Positions 37,301 through 44,641 of a stretch of 64,000 bases of DNA are shown here, piece by piece. Every line of letters begins with the position of its first letter. The stretch's first letter is position 1. Location of the stretch: NCBI RefSeq assembly GCF_003367315.1, contig NZ_CP031415.1, positions 1,610,001 through 1,674,000 on the forward strand, written 5' to 3'. The notes below the pieces were generated by a model. That model was not told where the DNA came from. It saw only the letters and a program-made list of their open reading frames with translations, and ran no database searches. The position numbers and the translations under genes were made by a program. The DNA is from Saccharospirillum mangrovi (GTDB lineage Bacteria > Pseudomonadota > Gammaproteobacteria > Pseudomonadales > Natronospirillaceae).

Positions 37301-38236
37301 GATGCCAACGGCAATGGCCGATTCAACATCAGTTTCGGTAACGACACCTCGGTGGAGTTCAACGCCGTCAGCACCACAGCGGCGGTGCAGTTAGGTTTCT
37401 ATCTGCCATCGGGTAATGAATCCGACCCGGTGCGTGGCGTTGACGTGAAAGGCACCATCAACGGCGTTGAGGCGCTGGGCAACGGCCAGTATCTGACCGC
37501 TCAAGCCGGCAATGAATCGGCCACCAACGGTTATATTCTGGGTGGCCCGGGCGCGGACTTCAGCAGCTCGGTGGTGATCGATTCCACCAACAACAACTTC
37601 AAATTTGAAATCGATGGCGTTGAATCCGGCACCATCACGTTATCGCCCGGTGCCTACAACACCGGCGCAGCCCTGGCGGCTGAATTAAAGAAACAAATCA
37701 ACGCCGATCCGGCGTTGAAAGCGCAAGGCAAGAGTGTGGATGTGCAGTTCGATCCGGACACCGGCATTTTCGGTGTGTTCTCGGTGTCCACCGGCACTCA
37801 ATCGACTGTGCGCATCAAAGAAATTGATGCCGGCGCCATCGACGTTTTCGGTATGACCACTACCTCGCCGGCCGTGGACGGTAAAGCAACCGTCGGCGAA
37901 CGTGACCCGGCGGCGGGTCTGATGATACGGGTAACCGGCAGCAAAACCGGCGACCGTGGCAGCGTCTCGTTGGTGCAGGGCATCTTTTACAACCTGGACA
38001 AATCGCTCGACGATGTATTGGGCAGTTCAGGTCTGTTGAGCAGCCGCGAAGATGCGCTGGATGAAGATCTGGAAGGGGTTGAAGAAGAACGCTCCACGCT
38101 GGATCAACGCATGGCGGCTATGGAAGCGCGCTTGCAGGCCAAGTTTATTTTTAACGACCAGATCATCAGCCAGTTGCAGACCACCGAGAATTTCCTGGTG
38201 CAGCAATTCGAAGCCATGAATGGCGGCGGTGATTAA
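34337..38236 (+). CDS. fliD: FliD, giant filament cap protein
   Basis: 1299 residues against ~450-680 usually. The FliD N-terminus (SLGVGSGLLTSELLEDILAA, then a coiled coil to ~70) and C-terminal coiled coil (REDALDEDLEGVEEERSTLD through TTENFLVQQFEAM) are intact. The centre (~440-1215) has about six copies of one β-module, each with a pattern like F-x-L/I-x-DG followed by G-x-Y and AL/LA-xx-I-xxx-IN. Examples are NDSFTMELNGTTRTVTL, AEFQLSLDNRQVAVTSG, AQFQFNLNGTDHTIDV, ASFTIAVDGIDIDVTV and NNFKFEIDGVESGTITL. The cap folds flagellin at the tip, so its size would have to suit the giant FliC. Confidence 0.95.
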   Translation: MASVSSLGVGSGLLTSELLEDILAAEREATDLRLDRKQAEIETKITAYGELRSSLDKLQSATAALSNANTIKSSSATSSDESALTATTNTTASPGSYQIAIDQVASAHTLASKSYSSINDTVGTGTLTFSFGTTNYDGGGNYDSFDQNGDITSVSIDITSENNTLSGLRDTINKEVDGVTASLVFDGSGYRLLLTSEQTGEETSMEITASGDAGLQSLAYNSAQNVPGTNMTETQRGQDAILRINGLEVTSADNQVDQVIQGVTLNLNQVTTGNISLNVTRDTGEVADKMEAYVEAYNEFKLIYDEVTKYDPDSQEAGILLGDSAVRNLYSDVRNSMSTMVTGLIGGKYNSLSQVGLGTDRNNNFQLTFNRSNFIKALNDNADAMAGLLATQQTITDSQISFVTQTNKTQPGEYDIFIERAATQAQWQGLSTSALAFGSNLVIGGSNDSFTMELNGTTRTVTLEQGSYSSGDELALMIQDSINAAFNGSQTATVAFDASSQSLSITSSKFGSASTVNITGTDATVAETLGLGKAGQGGVNGQYFKALGVTGFAATSLPGTQTVTADQGINFSTNTVSFDLTVTGTGTGLDGVPTTITLDEDWSDIVDVNGNVTTDRDREDVLTYIQSELNDAGFNGIVSAAFDSSGRLYFRTEEQAGSQTLEISNTNVTGADFLGLQEGVQSSGVTINAGAEFQLSLDNRQVAVTSGLITVPPGTYETPADLAAAIETAINADATIQAGASGAQTTGGSRNINNTIDFASNPAQFQFNLNGTDHTIDVDANGTDNLDSIQQALDAELGAGVVTAYKVGNGLVLKTDAAGSSEILEITKDGAGASTAAGSVDLSTGIDFSASPASFTIAVDGIDIDVTVDGDGTAGSNDAESNLAMIQAALDEALVQSGGGGEFQAGDVVARLDASNQLYFETVSKNGQKTEATFGADSTIELKNTDANAQGVLGLADQGPLINGADGFGLDLGQYKGFDSTASVSYETDANGNGRFNISFGNDTSVEFNAVSTTAAVQLGFYLPSGNESDPVRGVDVKGTINGVEALGNGQYLTAQAGNESATNGYILGGPGADFSSSVVIDSTNNNFKFEIDGVESGTITLSPGAYNTGAALAAELKKQINADPALKAQGKSVDVQFDPDTGIFGVFSVSTGTQSTVRIKEIDAGAIDVFGMTTTSPAVDGKATVGERDPAAGLMIRVTGSKTGDRGSVSLVQGIFYNLDKSLDDVLGSSGLLSSREDALDEDLEGVEEERSTLDQRMAAMEARLQAKFIFNDQIISQLQTTENFLVQQFEAMNGGGD

Positions 38237-38255
38237 TTTTAAATAATCAAAAAAG

Positions 38256-38290
38256 AAAACCGGGTCAGGCAACTGAACCCGGTTTTTTTT
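38256..38290. terminator. bidirectional terminator between fliD and methyltransferase
   Basis: AAAACCGGGT (38256-38265) pairs with ACCCGGTTTT (38277-38286), extended by CAG/CTG with one bulged A around GCAA. Eight T follow on the plus strand and an A-rich run precedes, so it can end transcription of both convergent units. Confidence 0.88.
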
Positions 38291-38336
38291 ATGGCGTTTT
38301 TTTATAGCGCCGATACGACGAGGATTGCGCGGCGAA

Positions 38337-40406
38337 CTACAAAGCGCGTTGTACAAAAAACTGATACATACCGGCAAAGGTGTCCGGCCGGCTTTGTTCA
38401 AAGCGCTGCCAGGCGTTGAGGTCGGTCAGATCGCAGTGGGTTTGCGACCCAAACTGCTGACGGATGTCTTGCGGTAATACGAAGCCGAGAAATTGCAACG
38501 CGTGCCGGTTAAGCAGGGCGTCAATCTGGCTGGGCGTAAAACGATGTTCCTGCACATGAAACAGCAAATCGCGACAGCCGCTGGTGGAATAAAAATCCGG
38601 GCTTTCCAGTAAACCACTGACGTCGCCACCAAAGCGTTCAGCCATCAGGTTGGCGCGGAAACGACGGATGTCGGCACGCGTGGTGTCGTAACCCAGTTGT
38701 TCAATCCAACGCCGCGCCTGCACCACGCGTTGCCGTGCGGCTTCACTGTACAGGCCGATTTTCATCACGCCCTTGTCTTCCAGTTTAGGCAACAAGGCGG
38801 CCAGTCCGGCTTGCGGGTTCGCCATGTGATGCAGCACGCCGGAACATTCGATGACGTGAAAGCGTTCGTTCAGTTGATCCAGATGCAGAATGTCGGCCTG
38901 TAAAAACCGAATGTTGCGCAAATGGTGTCGCTTGGCCATGCGCTGCGCATAGGCCAGGCTGCGGGCGCTCAGGTCGATGGCGGTTACTTCGACATTGCGG
39001 AAATATTTGGCGATGCGCAGCGCGTGCCGCCCGGTGCCGGCGCCGGCCACCAGAACCTTGATGGTGCCCATGTTAAAAAACTGCGGCGCGCGGTAATGCT
39101 CCAATTCGGCTTCCAACGCGCGGCCGTAATTCGTCGGCGTGTTGTAGCCCAGGTGCAGCCAGCGCGGGTAGGGCGATTCTTCGTATTGCGCTTGCACTTT
39201 CAGCGACACGGCATCGGCAATGGGCGTTAACCGTTCAATGCTTTGAGCTTCGCGAATTTCACCCTGTGGCCCGGCCAGACAATGGCTGATGACCGGACGG
39301 GCGTAACTCGGCCAGCGGTTGCTGGCGATGTTGAGCAGACGTTCGCTGGCGGCGATGTCCGATACGGGTTCGTACATGCCGTACATCAATAAGGCGCTGA
39401 GCACATCGTTCGGTTGCAAGTCGGCGCTGGAGGCCAGCGTGCTGTGCAACAGATCGCGTAAGGCGGCCACCAACGGCTGCTCTTCGTCGTCGATGTTATA
39501 GACGTATTCGTTGTGCGCGCCCTGCATGCAAAACGCGGCCGCCAGACGCAACAATTGGGTATCGGAAAACTGGCCTGCCAGGCTGTGCAACAATACTTGT
39601 TTGCGCACCAGCGTCAGAAAACCTTCCAGTTCGGCGTTGCTGAAATACAACCGCGATAACGCCAGTTGCAGCAATTCGTCGCGCGCCAGATCCTGCAGGT
39701 CGATCACCGCATCCGGATCGTCCAACTGATATTTGTGTTTCAGCAAACTGCTGGTGAGCCGCGCCAATCCTTCGTGATCGACGTTATCGAGTTTCAGCCA
39801 TTCGATGACATCGGCGGCCAATTCCGGCTGATAACAATCAGCCTGAATGTGGCGGGCCACCTCGAACAATTGCGCACGGACGTGCGCATCGTCCGGATGC
39901 ACCCGAAACAATTTCCGGTAACCACTGAACGCCTGCGTCATTCTGCCCTGGCGGGCAAAGGTATAAACCAGCGAGGTGGCCGCCCGGGTTTCTCCGGGGG
40001 CGATGTCGAGCGCGCGGGTAAAGAGTCGAATGGCGGCGTCGTATTGGCGCTGCGCCAGCTTGACGTGGCCGAGTGAGAAACAGACGCCGGCGTCGTGGCT
40101 GTTGTTGTCCAGCGCTTGCTGCAACAGGCTGTCGGCGGAATCGTAAAAGCCTTCGTCCAGCGCGATGCGGCCAAGCAGATTCAATGCCGGGGCGTGATTG
40201 GGCGCCATATCCAACATGCGTTGCGCCAACGCGCGCGCCTGGCCACGAAACTGTACCGTGTGTTCGTTGCTGGTCCGGTTGCTCTGGCTTTGCTCGTAGC
40301 AATGCCGGGCCTGCTGTTCCAGTTCGGTCAGCGACGGGCTGTCGGTGTCGTTCGGTCGTAGCACCGGGCGCGTGGGATGCACCAGGGCTTGAGAACTGTT
40401 TTTCAT
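38337..40406 (-). CDS. TPR-repeat SAM-dependent methyltransferase
   Basis: 689 residues. Residues ~50-170 are TPR repeats (APALNLLGRIALDEGFYDSA, AGVCFSLGHVKLAQRQYDAA). Residues ~170-400 are a helical middle region. Residues ~405-600 are a class I methyltransferase with motif I VLVAGAGTGRHAL (451-463), the acidic end of β2 in VTAIDLSARSLAYAQ, and IECSGVLHHM. The substrate is not evident. Its place between fliD and fliS and its near-perfect sigma-54 site tie it to flagellar assembly, so methylation of flagellin or of its glycan is the best guess. It does not look like the FliB lysine methylase. Confidence 0.8.
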   Translation of the reverse strand: MKNSSQALVHPTRPVLRPNDTDSPSLTELEQQARHCYEQSQSNRTSNEHTVQFRGQARALAQRMLDMAPNHAPALNLLGRIALDEGFYDSADSLLQQALDNNSHDAGVCFSLGHVKLAQRQYDAAIRLFTRALDIAPGETRAATSLVYTFARQGRMTQAFSGYRKLFRVHPDDAHVRAQLFEVARHIQADCYQPELAADVIEWLKLDNVDHEGLARLTSSLLKHKYQLDDPDAVIDLQDLARDELLQLALSRLYFSNAELEGFLTLVRKQVLLHSLAGQFSDTQLLRLAAAFCMQGAHNEYVYNIDDEEQPLVAALRDLLHSTLASSADLQPNDVLSALLMYGMYEPVSDIAASERLLNIASNRWPSYARPVISHCLAGPQGEIREAQSIERLTPIADAVSLKVQAQYEESPYPRWLHLGYNTPTNYGRALEAELEHYRAPQFFNMGTIKVLVAGAGTGRHALRIAKYFRNVEVTAIDLSARSLAYAQRMAKRHHLRNIRFLQADILHLDQLNERFHVIECSGVLHHMANPQAGLAALLPKLEDKGVMKIGLYSEAARQRVVQARRWIEQLGYDTTRADIRRFRANLMAERFGGDVSGLLESPDFYSTSGCRDLLFHVQEHRFTPSQIDALLNRHALQFLGFVLPQDIRQQFGSQTHCDLTDLNAWQRFEQSRPDTFAGMYQFFVQRAL

Positions 40407-40547
40407 GGGCTTATCGCTCGTCCGGCTCGCTCGAGCCTCTCATCCATACCGACCGGCCAAAGAGTGACCAAAACGGTCCCTTAACCGGCAACTCCTTTCC
40501 GTTTTCGGCGGCTAAACAGCCATCTCCTTCTGTTCTGAGGTAGACAG

Positions 40548-40564
40548 AGCAAAGAGGGTGCCAG
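40548..40564 (-). promoter_or_regulatory. sigma-54 promoter for TPR-methyltransferase
   Basis: On the minus strand CTGGCACCCTCTTTGCT, matching TGGCAC-N5-TTGC exactly (GG at 40562-40561, GC at 40550-40549). It is ~150 bases upstream of the gene start. Confidence 0.75.
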
Positions 40565-40635
40565 GGTGGCAAATAGCCAAGCAGCGGGAGTAACCAGAGT
40601 GTCGTTTTAGGAAAAAGACCTTGGTCGTAGAAGCC

Positions 40636-40662
40636 TCAACTTTCCCGACACGCCGCCGCTAA
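40636..40662 (+). promoter_or_regulatory. sigma-28 promoter for fliS
   Basis: TCAACTTT (40636-40643), 11 bases, GCCGCTAA (40655-40662): 6 of 8 and 7 of 8 matches to the FliA consensus with exact spacing, 40 bases before fliS. Confidence 0.7.
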
Positions 40663-40701
40663 CTGAAGTATGCTTCCGGAAGGTTTTTCGGGAGGTGGCT
40701 T

Positions 40702-41154
40702 ATGAATGACTCCAGCCGTCAGAGAGGTAATACCCCTATGTACGCTCAGGGTATCAAGCAGTACCAATCGGTCAGCACCGAAACGTCCATCATGGACGCC
40801 GACCCGCACCGCCTGATTCAGCTCTTGTTCGAAGGCGCCTTGGCGCGGATTTCCACCGCCAAAGGCCACATTGAACGCAAAGAGTTTGATCGCAAAAGTC
40901 AGGTGCTTAATTCCGCCATCGACATCATCGGTGGCCTGCAGGACAGCCTGAACACCGACACCGGTGAGCTGGCTCTGAACCTGGAACGGCTGTACGACTA
41001 CATGATCCGGCGTCTGTTCGAAGCCAACGTGCGCAACGACAACGCCATCCTCGACGAAGTCACCGACCTGCTGGTGCAGATCAAATCCGCCTGGGATGCG
41101 ATCCGCGACCAGGCCCTGGCGACGATGAAACCCGGAGCTCCCGATGGCGCCTGA
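40702..41154 (+). CDS. fliS: FliS, flagellin export chaperone
   Basis: 150 residues. The FliS core is plain: QGIKQYQSVSTETSIMDADP, HRLIQLLFEGALARISTAKG, and LERLYDYMIRRLFEANVRND. FliS binds the C-terminus of flagellin and prevents premature polymerisation in the cytoplasm. Normal length although its client is twice the usual size, which fits binding only the conserved D0 end. A GGGAGGTGG site precedes the ATG. Overlaps the next gene by 11 bases. Confidence 0.96.
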   Translation: MNDSSRQRGNTPMYAQGIKQYQSVSTETSIMDADPHRLIQLLFEGALARISTAKGHIERKEFDRKSQVLNSAIDIIGGLQDSLNTDTGELALNLERLYDYMIRRLFEANVRNDNAILDEVTDLLVQIKSAWDAIRDQALATMKPGAPDGA

Positions 41155-41455
41155 GGCACCGTTGGAAGCCGAACTGGTTGAACGTTCACGTCGGTTGATT
41201 GAGCAAGGCCTGGCGTTGCAAGCCAGCACAGACACCACTGTGCTGGTGGGTTGGGACGAGGCGGTGAACGCTTTGGTTGCCGACGTCAACGCCGCGCTCG
41301 CCAGCGAAGGCTTCACCAGCCGCGCGTTACAGCGCCACCTGGAATGGCTGATTGACTTGTATCAGCAGTCATTGGCGACGTTGGCGGAGCGCAAAGACGA
41401 TCAGGCCGCTGCCGTGGCCGATCTGCACCAACAGCGTTGGCGCATCACCGGCTAA
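41144..41455 (+). CDS. FliT-like flagellar chaperone
   Basis: 103 residues, entirely helical, no membrane segment. It follows fliS with an 11-base overlap, the place of fliT in many flagellar loci, and has the size and all-α profile of FliT (LVERSRRLIEQGLALQAST, HLEWLIDLYQQSLATLAERK). FliT chaperones FliD and modulates class II transcription in enterics. Sequence identity of this family is low, so the assignment leans on context. Confidence 0.7.
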   Translation: MAPEAPLEAELVERSRRLIEQGLALQASTDTTVLVGWDEAVNALVADVNAALASEGFTSRALQRHLEWLIDLYQQSLATLAERKDDQAAAVADLHQQRWRITG

Positions 41456-41626
41456 ACCATCCCCCGTTATTTCAATTTTGACTCCGCTCCTGACGTGCGG
41501 TCGGGGTGGTGTTTTTTGTAACCGAGTGTGCAGTTTGTCAACGAAACGTTTGATTGACCGTGTGTATCGCTTGAAAATCAACGGTTTATCAGCGTAAATT
41601 CGGTCATTAATGTGAAGTAGTCATTG

Positions 41627-41689
41627 GTTTGACAGTCAGACCTGATCCGTCTTTACTAGTGTTTGACAGTCAATTTGCTGACGTATACT
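41627..41689 (+). promoter_or_regulatory. flrA promoter region with paired sigma-70-like elements and direct repeat
   Basis: The 12-mer GTTTGACAGTCA occurs at 41627-41638 and 41661-41672, 34 bases apart. Each contains TTGACA. The first is followed after 17 bases by TTTACT (41652-41657), the second after 15 bases by TATACT (41684-41689). Housekeeping-type promoters fit a master regulator that must start the cascade. The repeat could also be an operator. Confidence 0.55.
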
Positions 41690-41737
41690 CACTTTGACTG
41701 TGACGAGCTTCCGGTGTTTTGTGAGGAATTGTTCACG

Positions 41738-43195
41738 ATGTTGCGTGAAATCAAACTGTTGATGATCGATGACGATGACCAGCGTCGACGCGATTTTGAA
41801 GTCATTCTCCAGTTTCTGGGAGAGAGCTGCGTCGGCGTTGCCAGCGAGGGATGGCAGGCGCAGATTACCGACACCGTTGACGGTCCGGAAGATCTGGTGG
41901 CGGTGCTGGTCGGGCAGACCAGCGTCGCTCTGACGCAGATGGTGCAATCATTGGTCGAGTGGGATGAAGGTTTGCCGATCATCCTGATGGACGATCACCC
42001 GGAAGTGGATTTGCTCGATGAAAACCTGCGTCGCCAGGTCATCGCCAAGCTGCATTCGCCGCCGACTTACAACAAGATGCTCGACACTCTGCATCGCGCT
42101 CAAATGTATCGCGAACAGTTCGATCTGACCCGTGGCCGAGGCCAGCGTCGCGAAGTGAATCTGTTCCGCTCACTGGTCGGTTCCAGCCGTGGCGTACAGC
42201 AAGTGCGCGAAATGATGACCCAGGTCGCCGATAAAGAAGTGACGGTGATGATTCAGGGTGAAAGCGGCACCGGCAAAGAAGTGGTTGCGCGCAATCTGCA
42301 TTACAACTCGCACCGTCGCCATAAGCCGTTTGTGCCGGTTAACTGCGGTGCCATTCCCAGCGAATTGATTGAAAGCGAACTGTTCGGCCATGAAAAAGGC
42401 GCGTTCAGTGGCGCCATTACCGCCCGCGCCGGTCGCTTTGAAATGGCCGAAGGCGGCACTTTATTTCTCGATGAAATTGGTGACCTGCCGCTGAACATGC
42501 AGGTGAAACTGCTGCGCGTATTGCAAGAACGCACCTTTGAACGCGTTGGCGGCAACAAGACCTTTACTTGCGACATTCGCGTCATTGCCGCGACCCATCG
42601 CAACCTCGAACAGATGATTCAGGACGGTCTGTTTCGAGAAGACCTGTATTACCGCCTCAACGTTTTCCCGATCGAAATGCCGCCATTGCGTGAACGTTCC
42701 GAAGACATTCCGCTGTTGCTGAATGAATTGATCGCACGCATGGAAAACGAAAAACGCGGCTCGATTCGTTTCAGCTCGGCGGCCATTATGTCTCTGGTTC
42801 GGCACGACTGGCCGGGCAATGTCCGCGAGATGGCTAACTTGGTGGAGCGGTTGGCGATCATGCATCCGTATGGCGTCGTCGGTGTGCAAGAACTGCCGGT
42901 GAAATATCGCCATGTGGAAGATGAAGACGAAGCCTTGATGGGCATTTTGCCCATGGCCTCAGCCGACGGCGGTGCCACTGCCTTTAACTTTGACCAGTCG
43001 GCCTTGTTGCCGGTGAATGGCCTGGATTTGAAAGAATACCTGACCGATCTGGAACGCTCGCTGATTCAGCAAGCGCTGGACGACGCCCAAGGCGTTGTCG
43101 CACGCGCCGCCGAAAAGCTGCATATCCGCCGCACCACGCTGGTCGAGAAAATGCGCAAGTACAAAATCCACAACAAGCGCGAAGCCGTGATGTAA
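41738..43195 (+). CDS. flrA: FlrA/FleQ, master sigma-54 activator of flagellar genes
   Basis: 485 residues from the ATG at 41738, with GAGGAA upstream and the FleQ-like start MLREIKLLMIDDDDQRRRDF. The frame could extend upstream to 41663, but that would place the start inside the promoter. Residues 1-120 are a degenerate receiver lacking the usual phospho-Asp (LVAVLVGQTS). Residues ~145-385 are the AAA+ domain, with Walker A GESGTGKE (174-181) and the sigma-54 loop GAFSGA (221-226), a variant of GAFTGA. The C-terminus is a Fis-type HTH (RAAEKLHIRRTTLVEKMRKY). It activates flrBC and other class II promoters with RpoN, and in relatives responds to c-di-GMP and FleN. Confidence 0.95.
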   Translation: MLREIKLLMIDDDDQRRRDFEVILQFLGESCVGVASEGWQAQITDTVDGPEDLVAVLVGQTSVALTQMVQSLVEWDEGLPIILMDDHPEVDLLDENLRRQVIAKLHSPPTYNKMLDTLHRAQMYREQFDLTRGRGQRREVNLFRSLVGSSRGVQQVREMMTQVADKEVTVMIQGESGTGKEVVARNLHYNSHRRHKPFVPVNCGAIPSELIESELFGHEKGAFSGAITARAGRFEMAEGGTLFLDEIGDLPLNMQVKLLRVLQERTFERVGGNKTFTCDIRVIAATHRNLEQMIQDGLFREDLYYRLNVFPIEMPPLRERSEDIPLLLNELIARMENEKRGSIRFSSAAIMSLVRHDWPGNVREMANLVERLAIMHPYGVVGVQELPVKYRHVEDEDEALMGILPMASADGGATAFNFDQSALLPVNGLDLKEYLTDLERSLIQQALDDAQGVVARAAEKLHIRRTTLVEKMRKYKIHNKREAVM

Positions 43196-43200
43196 TCTGC

Positions 43201-43231
43201 ACCGGCCCGCGTCGTCTGACGTCGGGCCGGT
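43201..43231 (+). terminator. terminator after flrA
   Basis: ACCGGCCCG (43201-43209) pairs with CGGGCCGGT (43223-43231). A further inner CGTC/GACG stem has a bulged T, and TTTA follows. It lies a few bases after the flrA stop and separates it from flrBC. Confidence 0.7.
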
Positions 43232-43336
43232 TTATCCTTCCTCAGTCTTCAAGAAACCGTCAACCACCCGACGCTCGTTCTGAAAATCCCCTCTGAAACG
43301 TCCGTGTAGCCCAGAAGCGGCAAGGTTTTTCCGCTT

Positions 43337-43353
43337 TTGGCATTGCCTTTGCA
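43337..43353 (+). promoter_or_regulatory. sigma-54 promoter for flrBC
   Basis: TTGGCATTGCCTTTGCA with GG (43339-43340) and GC (43351-43352) ten bases apart, 55 bases before flrB. It is the expected FlrA target. Confidence 0.8.
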
Positions 43354-43408
43354 GAACCCCCTCCAAGAGCCAAGAAAAGCGCCAAATATTTGGTGATAGG
43401 GAGTTTGG

Positions 43409-44617
43409 ATGGGTGCGCCCGAATTTGACAGCCTGATGCAAAAGCCGATGCCGGAAGCCTTGCGCGACCGCTCGTTGGCCGATTTGCAACAGGCCTTCCA
43501 GACCTTCAGCCGCATGTCGGAACAGCTGACCGAAAGCTACGAACTGCTGGAGCATCGGGTACTGGAACTCAGCGGTGAGCTGGCAACCGTCAGCGAACAG
43601 CGCATGCAGGAATTGAACGAAAAGGAACGGCTGGCCGATCAGTTGGAAAGCCTGCTGAATTTGTTGCCCGCCGGCGTGGTGGTGGTGGACAACACCGGCA
43701 TCGTGCGGCGGGTAAACCCGGCGGCGCAATCGCTGTTGGTCAGCGAGGCGTTGCCGGAATTGGTCGGTCTGCCTTGGGGCCGGGTAATTCGCGCGACCTT
43801 TAAACCGCGTCAAAATGACGGCCATGAAATTTCACTGGTCGATGGCCGCCTGGTCAGCATCGAAACCTGCGCGCTCGATAACGCCGGGCAACTGATTCTG
43901 CTCAGCGACCAGACGCAAACGCGGGCGCTGCAAGCCAAGTTGTCGCGCCACGAACGCCTGACGGCGATGGGCCGCATGGTGGCCTCGTTAGCGCATCAAA
44001 TCCGCACGCCGTTGTCGGCGGCGTTGTTGTACGCCTCGAATCTGAAAAACCCCAAAGTCAGCGACATCGTGCGCGATCAATTCGTCGACAAATTAATCGG
44101 CCGCTTGCATCACCTGGAACAACAGGTTCAGGACATGCTGATTTTCGTCAAAGGCGAATGTCAGTTGGTGCACCGCATGAGCGTCGAGGAATTGTTCAGC
44201 GTGATGGCCGATAACCTGTCGGCGCGCACCGCGCAATTTCCCAACGCTTTGCAGTGGCGGAACGATGCTGCCGGCGTCGAATTGCAGTGTCAGAAAGACG
44301 CCCTGGTCAGCGCCTTGTGCAACCTGATTACCAATGCTTTTGAAGCCAGCCCGAGCGATCCAAACATCCAGATTGCCGCTGAACGTCGCGGCGAGCGGCT
44401 GCGGCTGACCATCCGCGATCAGGGTCCGGGTATGGATGCGCAAACGCTGGCGCAGATTCAAGAACCTTTTTTCACCACCAAAAGCCACGGCACCGGCCTC
44501 GGGATTCCCGTCGTCATGGCCGTGATTCGCGCCCATCAGGGCGATTTTGAAATCGACAGTCAGCCCGGACAGGGCACGGTCGTGCATCTGAACCTGCCCA
44601 TCCGGGCCGAACGCTGA
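43409..44617 (+). CDS. flrB: FlrB/FleS, cytoplasmic flagellar sensor kinase
   Basis: 402 residues, no membrane helix. An N-terminal coiled coil (~25-85) and a PAS-like region (~85-170, LLPAGVVVVDNTGIVRRVNP) precede the HisKA domain with phospho-His196 in LAHQIRTPLSAAL. The HATPase domain follows (NLITNAFEASPSDP, IRDQGPGMD, HGTGLGIPVV). It phosphorylates FlrC. A GGGAG site precedes the ATG, and flrC follows after 24 bases. Confidence 0.95.
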   Translation: MGAPEFDSLMQKPMPEALRDRSLADLQQAFQTFSRMSEQLTESYELLEHRVLELSGELATVSEQRMQELNEKERLADQLESLLNLLPAGVVVVDNTGIVRRVNPAAQSLLVSEALPELVGLPWGRVIRATFKPRQNDGHEISLVDGRLVSIETCALDNAGQLILLSDQTQTRALQAKLSRHERLTAMGRMVASLAHQIRTPLSAALLYASNLKNPKVSDIVRDQFVDKLIGRLHHLEQQVQDMLIFVKGECQLVHRMSVEELFSVMADNLSARTAQFPNALQWRNDAAGVELQCQKDALVSALCNLITNAFEASPSDPNIQIAAERRGERLRLTIRDQGPGMDAQTLAQIQEPFFTTKSHGTGLGIPVVMAVIRAHQGDFEIDSQPGQGTVVHLNLPIRAER

Positions 44618-44641
44618 AGGCGTCGTTGAGGAGAAAAACCC

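Noticed and set aside
41455-41520. Terminator after the fliT-like gene
   Set aside because: A run of six T follows GGGGTGGTG, but no clean stem of adequate length could be built; left unassigned.
41663-41737. Upstream start of flrA
   Set aside because: It would begin with the TTG of the promoter -35; homologues start at the equivalent of the ATG at 41738.
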